DNA of 21,248 nucleotides, from positions 1 through 21,248 of the forward strand of contig JAACDS010000168.1 in NCBI GenBank assembly GCA_009936895.1. The letters are read 5' to 3'. This DNA comes from Pseudomonadota bacterium. GTDB lineage: Bacteria; Pseudomonadota; Gammaproteobacteria; Pseudomonadales; Azotimanducaceae. Position 1 is the stretch's first letter, and every line of letters starts with the position of its first letter. The position numbers and the translations under genes are program-made. This document shows, piece after piece, positions 15,671 to 21,248 of the stretch. Below the pieces are notes generated by a model that did no database searches, had not been told where the DNA came from, and worked only from the letters and a program-made list of their open reading frames with translations.

Positions 15671-16317
15671 CGCGTTCCCCGAACAACAATATTTTTGCCG
15701 CTCACTTCAATCGCGCACTCTTGAGCCAGCGCCTTAATCGCCCGCCCAACCATTTCCCGAGAGCAGCCCACAATTAAGCCAATTTCCTGTCGAGTCATGC
15801 GGATTTGCATGCCGTCCGGATGGGTAATGGCGCAAGGCCCTTTCGCCAATTGCTGCAACGCGTTGGCAACACGGCCACTCACATCCAAAAATGCCAAATC
15901 GCGAGCTTTGTGGTCTGCAGACCGTAACCGTCGAATCAATTGCGCCGTTAACACGCGAAGCAAACTGGGATTGGCCATGCCCACTTCGATGAATCGCTCC
16001 CTGTTAATCGAAGCCACGGTGCTCGCCCCTTTGGAACAAGCCCAAAAATCAGCACCTTCGGGTTCCGTCAACGCGGTTTCTCCGAAAAGAAAGCCACGAC
16101 CCAGATAATCGTTGATGATCTGTCGCCCGTTCTCGGTATGGGTATGCAGCGTTATCACACCATCAACAACGAGATGAATCCGATCGTCCGGCTCATCCGG
16201 CGCCAGCACCATATCCTTTGCTTTGAATTTTCGAATCGCCGCCCCGTGAAGCAGTGCGACCAAGATAGGCTCGGCAATTTCACTCACCGCTGAAAGACAC
16301 TTCAGTGTGATCGGCAT
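15667..16317 (-). CDS. CRP/Vfr-type transcription factor with altered cyclic-nucleotide pocket
   Basis: This 216-residue protein aligns with E. coli CRP and Pseudomonas Vfr over its whole length, and it sits next to trpC exactly where Vfr does. The C-terminal half is nearly Vfr: LAFLDVSGRVANAL, ITHPDGMQIRMTRQEIGLIVGCSREMVGRAIKAL, ending GTR. The recognition helix keeps R187, E188 and R192 (R180, E181 and R185 in CRP), so a TGTGA-N6-TCACA-type target is expected. In the nucleotide pocket G79-E80 remain. The Arg-Ser pair (R82-S83) is replaced by A89-D90 in EGADFWACS, and Thr127-Ser128 by A134-D135 in RLRSADHKA, the latter in an ungapped alignment. It may therefore bind another ligand or none. 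The ATG at 16317 is the first start after the stop at 16354. I leave the symbol empty because cAMP dependence is doubtful. Confidence 0.88.
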   Translation of the reverse strand: MPITLKCLSAVSEIAEPILVALLHGAAIRKFKAKDMVLAPDEPDDRIHLVVDGVITLHTHTENGRQIINDYLGRGFLFGETALTEPEGADFWACSKGASTVASINRERFIEVGMANPSLLRVLTAQLIRRLRSADHKARDLAFLDVSGRVANALQQLAKGPCAITHPDGMQIRMTRQEIGLIVGCSREMVGRAIKALAQECAIEVSGKNIVVRGTR

Positions 16318-16353
16318 CGCTGATTCGAGCTGTTCCCGGTAGGCTTCAAAATG

Positions 16354-16521
16354 TTACTCAGTATCATCGCCACGCGCACATCGCCCATGTGCCTCTTCCA
16401 ATCGATTGGAAGACATCAGGCTTGACGCCAAGACGCCCGATCTGCTCGCCGCTCCTCTCATAGGATTTACCATCGCGCTCACATTATTCTGCGGGTTGAT
16501 TTCTCTTACTCTACCTTTCAT
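16354..16521 (-). CDS. Possible small protein, 55 residues, unknown
   Basis: It starts ATG (16521-16519) with a strong AGGAG at 16533-16529, spaced 7 bases, and reads MKGRVREINPQNNVSAMVNP... to a TAA 36 bases before the crp-like start. Its ATG overlaps the stop of another small frame as ATGA. The first eleven residues faintly recall small OB-fold nucleic-acid-binding proteins, but no RNP motif follows. Against it: no recognisable family, several AGA codons that are uncommon in neighbouring genes, and a perfect palindrome inside it that looks regulatory. The purine-rich strand makes Shine-Dalgarno-like sites likely by chance. Confidence 0.28.
   Translation of the reverse strand: MKGRVREINPQNNVSAMVNPMRGAASRSGVLASSLMSSNRLEEAHGRCARGDDTE
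16394..16413. repeat. Perfect 20-bp palindrome upstream of the crp-like gene
   Basis: TCTTCCAATCGATTGGAAGA equals its own reverse complement with no central spacer. Its near edge is 77 bases upstream of the crp-like ATG on that gene's promoter side. It has no poly-T tail, and a zero-base loop makes it a poor terminator, so a dimer-binding operator is the natural reading. It does not resemble a CRP site (TGTGA-N6-TCACA). Confidence 0.75.
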
Positions 16522-16676
16522 GCAATCTCTCCTGTTTTTTTCCAACTCAAAGACAGTTTGTTTTTTCCTACTTCTTTTCCCGTGTCGTGCTCTAGGTAAA
16601 AGGCTCGCTTACTCATTTCGCTACCAACCTTCGCGCTTCCATTCACGTGTTTGTCTAATCGAATCTTTTCTTGCAT
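16518..16676 (-). CDS. Possible small charged protein, 52 residues, unknown
   Basis: It runs from ATG 16676 (MQEKIRLDKHVNGSAKVG...) to a TGA that overlaps the next small frame's ATG as ATGA. AAGG lies about 10 bases upstream, with further purines after it. It is Lys/Glu-rich without hydrophobic segments, which is what an A/G-biased strand would give by chance. I recognise no family. It is reported because of the ATGA overlap with a second frame that has a good ribosome-binding site. Confidence 0.22.
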   Translation of the reverse strand: MQEKIRLDKHVNGSAKVGSEMSKRAFYLEHDTGKEVGKNKLSLSWKKTGEIA

Positions 16677-16721
16677 CTTCTTTCTGCCTTGCCAGTCTTG
16701 GCCTGATCCTTCTTTCTTTAT

Positions 16722-16761
16722 CAATTCCTTCCTTCACCAATTCCTTCCTTCACCAATTCAC
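16722..16761. repeat. 16-bp tandem repeat, 2.5 copies
   Basis: CAATTCCTTCCTTCAC occurs at 16722-16737 and again, identically, at 16738-16753, followed by a partial copy, CAATTCAC. On the minus strand each unit reads GTGAAGGAAGGAATTG and contains two GGA triplets. Being identical, the copies are probably recent or unstable (slippage). Confidence 0.85.
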
Positions 16762-16973
16762 TCCCAAAACGGAATGTGAACTAGTGGGCCTTTCTTGATC
16801 TTTGACTTTATGCCTCACTGGCAAAATCGCGCCCGTAGGGTGACCAACGGTAGTAAAATCCCTACCAGCTGCGGTTTACGGGCTGTCTTTGCTCGAAAAT
16901 CAAAGGTTCAACCGGGACAATCGACCGGATGCGGCAGCGGTTGGCCTCGAATCCCGCCGAAAAAGGCGTAATC

Positions 16974-16977
16974 AGGA
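16974..16977 (+). promoter_or_regulatory. Shine-Dalgarno site that fixes the osmC-like start
   Basis: AGGA lies 7 bases before the ATG at 16985. The open frame extends back to 16889, but the extension is Arg-rich and unlike the family. Confidence 0.55.
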
Positions 16978-16984
16978 AAAGACA

Positions 16985-17407
16985 ATGCAGGTAGATATCA
17001 GTTGGCAGGGCAACGTTCACTTTGTTGCAAGCAACGAATCTGGACATCAGGTTTTGATGGATGGTCCACGTGACAGCGGTGGTCAGGACAAAGGCAGTCG
17101 CCCTATGGAGCTGATGCTGATGGGTTTGGGAGGCTGTACGGCATTTGATGTGGTCGAGATATTGCGCAAAAGCCGGCAACAGATTGATAACGTGGAGATC
17201 TCACTGAACGCCAAACGTGTCGACGCGGTGCCTGCGGTTTTTGAAGAAGTAGCGATTCATTTTGTCATCGTCGGCACCGCGATCGACCAAGCCAGGGTTC
17301 GTCGCGCCATCGCGCTAACCGCTGAAAAGTACTGTTCCGCATCGATCATGTTGGAAAAAGCTGGGGTAGCGATATCCCATACGTTCGAAATCAGGGAACC
17401 AGACTAA
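16985..17407 (+). CDS. OsmC/Ohr-family protein (YhfA-like)
   Basis: OsmC-like proteins are small dimers, and many reduce organic peroxides through a reactive cysteine pair. This 140-residue protein has SRPMELMLMGLGGCTAFDVVEIL with C51 and EKYCSASIML with C117, the two conserved positions. The WQG...F start and the central RVD...V.F..V..HF strand region are also typical. It belongs to the general OsmC/YhfA group rather than Ohr, and its substrate is not known. In Pseudomonas a gene of this group lies beside vfr, and speD follows it; here speD is absent. Its stop (TAA) overlaps the coq7 stop on the other strand by 4 bases (17404-17407). Confidence 0.9.
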   Translation: MQVDISWQGNVHFVASNESGHQVLMDGPRDSGGQDKGSRPMELMLMGLGGCTAFDVVEILRKSRQQIDNVEISLNAKRVDAVPAVFEEVAIHFVIVGTAIDQARVRRAIALTAEKYCSASIMLEKAGVAISHTFEIREPD

Positions 17408-18063
17408 ACTCTGTAGGTAGTCGCCGTCATGACCTTGGCCAAGGCGCGCATCCCGCGCTTCACTGGCTGCGGAAATTCCGCTCCACCCTGAGCCAACGCC
17501 TCTGCACCGTGCCGGGTTTCGTCGGCGCGCATGGTCTCGAGCACCTTACGACTTTTTGTGTCTTGTTCGGGAAGAGTTTGCAGATGTTCGTCCAAATGTT
17601 GCACCACCTGATCCTCGGTGGCTTCAACAAAGCCTAAACTGATGCGATCACCTAGCAATCCGGCTGCAGCACCCAGCGCATAGGACACGGCGAAGAAGGC
17701 TGGATCCAGCACACTGGGTCGAGCATCTAGCTCGCGAAGCCTTGCGCGGCACCAAACCAAGTGATCTTGCTCTTCCGCCGCAGCGGCCATCAGGGATTCT
17801 TTAGCGCCCGCGTCTCGAGCAGTCAGCGCTTGGCCTTCATATAACGCCTGGGCACACACTTCCCCGGCGTGATTAACCCGCATCAGGCCTGCCACGTGTT
17901 CGCGCTCAGCATCCGTCAGGTCCGCCTCGGGGACATCACCCCCTGGATTTGGCCGAGAGGCCTGGTGCACACCGGCTAAGGTGCGCAGACCACGGTCAAA
18001 CCCTGCAATCAAACGGTCCAAGGGATGGTTCTCTCGGTGCTCGGTCTTGGGCGGTACTGTCAT
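17404..18063 (-). CDS. coq7: 3-demethoxyubiquinol 3-hydroxylase (Coq7)
   Basis: Coq7 is a membrane-associated di-iron monooxygenase carrying out the last ring hydroxylation of ubiquinone synthesis, in place of UbiF of E. coli. With the start at ATG 18063 it is 219 residues. The iron ligands are all present: E68 (NHAGE), E98 and H101 (EEQDH), E150 (VEATED), and E182 and H185 (DETRH). Hydrophobic helices around FFAVSYALGAAAGLLG should dip into the membrane. The start follows the purD stop by one base (TAATATG), with a G-rich GGCGGGG about 8 bases ahead. The frame remains open to 18171, but that part lies inside purD and is not conserved. The last 4 bases overlap the osmC-like gene. Confidence 0.95.
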   Translation of the reverse strand: MTVPPKTEHRENHPLDRLIAGFDRGLRTLAGVHQASRPNPGGDVPEADLTDAEREHVAGLMRVNHAGEVCAQALYEGQALTARDAGAKESLMAAAAEEQDHLVWCRARLRELDARPSVLDPAFFAVSYALGAAAGLLGDRISLGFVEATEDQVVQHLDEHLQTLPEQDTKSRKVLETMRADETRHGAEALAQGGAEFPQPVKRGMRALAKVMTATTYRV

Positions 18064-18064
18064 A

Positions 18065-19351
18065 TTAGTGCCCCGCCTCTCGGCCGACTGCGCGGTAGCC
18101 AATGTCTTTTCGGAAATATCGATTACGCCAGCCGATGGATTCAATACGCTCATAGGCACGCACCTGAGCAATTTCTACGGAATCGCCAACACCGACAACG
18201 CACAGTACTCGGCCACCGGCCGTGACCACGGCTTCGTCCTGAAGTTTCGTACCGGCATGAAATACCTTGGTATCTTCAAGATTCTTGTCCAACCCGGTTA
18301 TGACATCGCCGCTTTCGTAATCCGCTGGATAACCACCTGCGGCCATAACAACGCCGAGTGCCACCCGAGAATCGAAACGCAAACTGTCGGTCTGCAACTT
18401 GCCCGCCGCTGCTTGCTGCAACGCGGGTAACAGATCGCTCTGCAACCTCATCATCACCGGCTGGGCTTCGGGATCACCGAATCGGCAATTGAATTCAACC
18501 ACCTTGATTTCCCCCTCAGGACTGATCATCAGGCCTGCATATAAAAATCCGCGATAGGGCGTGCCCTCAGCGGCCATGCCGTTAAGCGTTGGCATGATGA
18601 CCTGGGACATCGCGCGCTCATGCACCTCGGGTGTCACAACCGGCGCCGGCGAATAGGCACCCATGCCACCGGTATTGGGGCCGCGATCGCCATCGTCTCG
18701 CGCTTTATGGTCTTGGGAAGAGGCAAAGGGAATTGCCGTCGAGCCATCACATAGACAGATAAAGCTTGCTTCTTCACCGGGCAAAAATTCCTCCACCACC
18801 ACCCGATGTCCCGCCTCACCAAAACCGCTCCCGCTGAGCATGTCATCAATAGTCGCACACGCCTGCTCTTGAGTTTGAGCAACGATAACGCCCTTACCGG
18901 CCGCCAATCCGTCCGCCTTGATCACGATGGGGGCGCCACGATCACTGACATAAGCCTTCGCTAACGCCGCATCGCTAAAGGTTTCGTGAGCCGCTGTAGG
19001 AATGCCATAACGCTGCATGAAGTCTTTGCTGAAAGCCTTCGAGCCTTCCAATTGCGCCGCCTGTGCCGTGGGGCCAAAACATGGAAAGCCTGCTGCAGTG
19101 AACGCATCCACTGCCCCCGCCACCAAGGGTGCTTCTGGACCGACCACGGTAAAATCAATGCTTTCATTGCGAGAAAGTTCGATCAAAGCACTGATGTCTG
19201 TCGCCGCGACATTGATGTTACGCACGCCCGATTCCATTGCGCTGCCTGCATTACCCGGCGCAACCAGCACCTCGTCGACGCCAGCACTTTGCTTGAGCTT
19301 CCACGCCAGCGCATGCTCTCGTCCACCTGAACCGATCACCAGAATTTTCAT
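18065..19351 (-). CDS. purD: Phosphoribosylamine-glycine ligase (GAR synthetase)
   Basis: PurD is the ATP-grasp enzyme that ligates glycine to phosphoribosylamine in purine synthesis. The 428-residue protein begins KILVIGSGGREHALAWKL and contains VVGPEAPLVAG, FGPTAQAAQLEGSK, IVIKADGLAAGKGV, VVVEEFLPGEEASF, the QDHKARDDGDRGPNTGGMGAYSP region, and VVEFNCRFGDPEAQ with Mg-binding acids. The B-type C-terminal segment (VMAAGGYP) is present. The ATG at 19351 lies 24 bases after the purH stop with a purine-rich site upstream. Its stop is one base from the coq7 ATG, so coq7 is probably its cotranscribed third gene. Confidence 0.97.
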   Translation of the reverse strand: MKILVIGSGGREHALAWKLKQSAGVDEVLVAPGNAGSAMESGVRNINVAATDISALIELSRNESIDFTVVGPEAPLVAGAVDAFTAAGFPCFGPTAQAAQLEGSKAFSKDFMQRYGIPTAAHETFSDAALAKAYVSDRGAPIVIKADGLAAGKGVIVAQTQEQACATIDDMLSGSGFGEAGHRVVVEEFLPGEEASFICLCDGSTAIPFASSQDHKARDDGDRGPNTGGMGAYSPAPVVTPEVHERAMSQVIMPTLNGMAAEGTPYRGFLYAGLMISPEGEIKVVEFNCRFGDPEAQPVMMRLQSDLLPALQQAAAGKLQTDSLRFDSRVALGVVMAAGGYPADYESGDVITGLDKNLEDTKVFHAGTKLQDEAVVTAGGRVLCVVGVGDSVEIAQVRAYERIESIGWRNRYFRKDIGYRAVGREAGH

Positions 19352-19375
19352 ACTCTTGTGTTCCTCGCTGCTCCG

Positions 19376-20920
19376 TTAGTGACGAAAGTGTCGAACACCG
19401 GTAAATACCATGGCAAGACCATGCTCGTCAGCTGCATCAATCACTTCTTGGTCACGCATCGATCCACCTGGCTGGATGACCGCTGCGATACCTGCCTCAC
19501 CTGCGGCATCTATGCCGTCGCGAAACGGAAAAAACGCGTCCGATGCCATAACAGCCCCAGGCACCGTAAGGCCCTCTTCCGCCGCCTTCAGGCCCGCAAT
19601 TTTGGCGCTGATTACACGGCTCATTTGGCCGGCACCTACCCCAATGGTTTGCAGGTCCCGAGCATAAACAATGGCATTCGACTTGGTGAACCAGGCCACT
19701 TTCCAAGCAAACAGCAGGTCTTGCATTTGAGCTTCGCTGGGCTGAATTCGGCTCACTACTCTCAGTGCGGCCTCGTCCAAGCAGAGCTCATCCGCATCTT
19801 GCACCAGTAAGCCACCGCCAACACGTTTGATCTCGCGGCCTCTGGGCGCAGCGTCCAGTGCGCCACAAACCAGCAACCGGACATTTTTCTTTTGCTTGGC
19901 AACGTCTGCTGCCGAATCATCCACTGACGGCGCAATCACCACTTCAACAAACTGCTTGGCCAAAATGGCATTCAACAGCGGGCCGCTAAGCGGACGGTTG
20001 AAGGCAATGATGCCACCAAAGGCCGACGTCGGATCTGTCGCGAAGGCCTTTGTGTACGCTTGAGCAAGATCCGCACCAATGCCCACGCCGCAGGGATTGG
20101 CATGCTTGACGATGACACAGGCCGGTTCGTCAAAGACTTTGACGCACTCCAAGGCCGCGTCTGTGTCTGCGATGTTGTTGTAGGACAAAGCTTTGCCCTG
20201 AAGCTGCTGGTAATTTGCAATGGTACCGGCCCGCAGCTGGCCGGCTTCACGATAAAATGCGGCGGCCTGATGCGGGTTTTCGCCGTATCGCATCTCGTCC
20301 ATCTTGTTGTATGTCAGAGTTAGCGAGTCCGGCAGCTTCTCGTCAGCCCCAAGATACCCTGCCACGGTGGCATCGTATTGGGCGGTATGACGAAACGCTT
20401 TTACCGCGTAGGCGCGACGCATGGCAGCGTCAATTCCACTGTCCTGCACGGCAGCGATCACTTCTGAATAATCCGTCGGATTGGTGACCGTCAAGACGCT
20501 GGCGTGATTCTTAGCACCAGAGCGCACCATGGCGGGTCCGCCAATATCAATGTTCTCGATGGCCATTTCGTCAGTGCAATCGTCGCTGGCAATGGTCGCC
20601 GCAAAGGGATAGAGATTGACCACAATCAAATCGATGGGGGCGATGTCGTTGGCCTGCATGACCTCGTCGTCGATACCGCGCCGCGCCAAAATCCCGCCGT
20701 GAATCTTTGGATGCAGCGTCTTTACGCGGCCATCCATCATCTCCGGAAAACCCGTGTGCGAAGATACCTCAATAACCTCAATGCCAGCGCTTTGTAGCGC
20801 GCTGAAGGTGCCACCAGTAGACAGTATTTCCACGCCGGCGTCGTTCAATGCCTGGCCCAGTTCAACGACACCCGCTTTGTCTGAAACACTGATCAGTGCT
20901 CGGCGAACCTTTAACGACAT
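19376..20920 (-). CDS. purH: Bifunctional AICAR transformylase / IMP cyclohydrolase
   Basis: PurH performs the last two steps to IMP. Residues 1-200 form the cyclohydrolase (MGS-like) domain, with ALISVSDKAGV, ILSTGGT and VKTLHPKIHGGIL. The rest is the transformylase, with RYGENPHQAAAFY, LSYNNIADTDAA, the catalytic VKHANPCG (K272, H273), DPTSAFGGIIAFN, SDAFFPFRDGID and VIQPGGSMRDQEVI. The 514-residue length is close to E. coli's 529. The ATG at 20920 has a textbook AGGAG 5 bases upstream. It directly follows dusB with only 21 bases between; in most relatives fis occupies this place. Confidence 0.98.
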   Translation of the reverse strand: MSLKVRRALISVSDKAGVVELGQALNDAGVEILSTGGTFSALQSAGIEVIEVSSHTGFPEMMDGRVKTLHPKIHGGILARRGIDDEVMQANDIAPIDLIVVNLYPFAATIASDDCTDEMAIENIDIGGPAMVRSGAKNHASVLTVTNPTDYSEVIAAVQDSGIDAAMRRAYAVKAFRHTAQYDATVAGYLGADEKLPDSLTLTYNKMDEMRYGENPHQAAAFYREAGQLRAGTIANYQQLQGKALSYNNIADTDAALECVKVFDEPACVIVKHANPCGVGIGADLAQAYTKAFATDPTSAFGGIIAFNRPLSGPLLNAILAKQFVEVVIAPSVDDSAADVAKQKKNVRLLVCGALDAAPRGREIKRVGGGLLVQDADELCLDEAALRVVSRIQPSEAQMQDLLFAWKVAWFTKSNAIVYARDLQTIGVGAGQMSRVISAKIAGLKAAEEGLTVPGAVMASDAFFPFRDGIDAAGEAGIAAVIQPGGSMRDQEVIDAADEHGLAMVFTGVRHFRH

Positions 20921-20925
20921 ACTTT

Positions 20926-20930
20926 CTCCT
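20926..20930 (-). promoter_or_regulatory. Strong Shine-Dalgarno site of purH in the dusB-purH gap
   Basis: AGGAG on the minus strand lies 5 bases before the purH ATG. Since the gap is only 21 bases, there is no room for a promoter; purH is expected to be read from the dusB transcript or from a promoter inside dusB. Confidence 0.65.
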
Positions 20931-20941
20931 TACAAGCCGCG

Positions 20942-21248
20942 TCAGGCGGCAACCGGTATTTGCGCGCCCACTTGGGGAGCCGCGGATTGGGCGATCTCAA
21001 CCAACATCTCGCGGTGCTCGCGCAGCCACTCCCTCTGAGCACGACCATCGGTCAGCGCCATGAACGACGAGGTTAACTGACCAGCGCTCCAGCGCTGCAA
21101 GTAAGCCTGCATGTGTTTCCGAGCAATGCGAGCCCCCGCTTCATCTCCGTAAAATTCGTGCATCATGGCCAAGTGTCGGTCAATCACATCCAAGCGTTCG
21201 GTAGTATTGGGCAATGGCCGTCCCAACAGTTTGGCGAAGATCCACGGC
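20942..21248 (-). CDS. dusB: tRNA-dihydrouridine synthase B, C-terminal part; start lies right of the window
   Basis: Dus enzymes reduce uridines in the tRNA D-loop with FMN and NADPH. The frame enters from the right edge as PWIFAKLLGRPLPNTTERL; the PWIF block is the conserved end of the TIM-barrel domain (GRPWIF in relatives). The helical C-terminal domain then shows RHLAMMHEFYGDEAGARIARKHMQAYL, the Dus signature in which ARKH contacts tRNA. About 100 residues are visible of an expected 320-340. The internal TTG at 21226 is not a true start. The position before purH fits the usual dusB-fis-purH order with fis removed. Confidence 0.9.
   Translation of the reverse strand, partial: PWIFAKLLGRPLPNTTERLDVIDRHLAMMHEFYGDEAGARIARKHMQAYLQRWSAGQLTSSFMALTDGRAQREWLREHREMLVEIAQSAAPQVGAQIPVAA

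Larger units (their letters stand above)
16318..16984. other. 667-base intergenic island between the crp-like and osmC-like genes
   Basis: This is the only long stretch without a confident gene. It is lower in GC than its surroundings and strongly strand-biased (C/T on plus, A/G on minus) from about 16500 to 16800. It holds a 20-bp palindrome (16394-16413), two possible short minus-strand ORFs, and a 2.5-copy 16-bp repeat (16722-16761). From 16800 to 16984 the composition returns to normal. TAAAAT at 16854-16859 could be a -10 box for the osmC-like gene, but I find no matching -35. Confidence 0.6.

Noticed and set aside
16306..16321. Possible CRP half-site TGTGA at the start of the crp-like gene (autoregulation)
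   Set aside because: The second half is TCGCT against TCACA; most of it lies within the first codons and is explained by coding for the N-terminus.
16406..16798. 130-codon plus-strand frame with several hydrophobic stretches in the intergenic island
   Set aside because: It starts with TTG without a Shine-Dalgarno site; its Leu/Ser/Phe-rich content is what a C/T-rich strand encodes by chance, and it spans the tandem repeat. No family resemblance.
18064..18171. 36-residue N-terminal extension of Coq7
   Set aside because: It lies wholly inside the 3' end of purD in another frame; ATG 18063 gives the family length and correctly placed iron ligands.

Overview
This is a compact, almost fully coding stretch of a gammaproteobacterial chromosome. 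It carries essential and housekeeping genes and no tRNA, rRNA, CRISPR array, phage or insertion element that I can see. From memory of that genome, the gene content and order (folB, cca, apaH-apaG-rsmA-pdxA-surA-lptD, amgK-murU, rpe-gph-trpE, trpG-trpD-trpC, a vfr/crp-type regulator, an OsmC protein, coq7) closely follow one arm of the Pseudomonas aeruginosa chromosome. Several genes expected there are missing (folK, speD, and the djlA/polyamine-transport block between murU and rpe). A purH-purD block preceded by dusB is joined on at the right. The base composition looks to be in the mid-50s % GC. I infer a Pseudomonadales/Cellvibrionales-like, probably streamlined, gammaproteobacterium; species cannot be named from this.

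Left part (1-8266): the tail of folB converges on a long minus-strand series lptD-surA-pdxA-rsmA-apaG-apaH-cca with gaps or overlaps of a few bases. It covers outer-membrane LPS assembly, periplasmic chaperoning, vitamin B6 synthesis, rRNA dimethylation, Ap4A hydrolysis and tRNA CCA addition. Middle (8310-15670): plus-strand amgK-murU (peptidoglycan sugar recycling, overlapping ATGA), rpe-gph, a stem-loop, then a trp promoter/leader with a candidate Trp-codon leader peptide, and trpE-trpG-trpD-trpC with two ATGA overlaps. trpF, trpB and trpA are not here.

Right part (15667-21248): a CRP/Vfr-like regulator on the minus strand ends on trpC. Upstream of it lies the only sizeable non-housekeeping island (16318-16984): purine-rich on the minus strand, with a 16-bp tandem repeat, a perfect 20-bp palindrome and two possible tiny overlapping ORFs. 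An OsmC-family gene follows and converges on coq7, which is directly downstream of dusB-purH-purD.

The points most worth following are the CRP-like protein that keeps the CRP recognition helix but lacks four residues that bind cAMP in CRP, the palindrome and small ORFs just upstream of it, the candidate trp attenuator, and the dusB-purH junction from which fis is missing.
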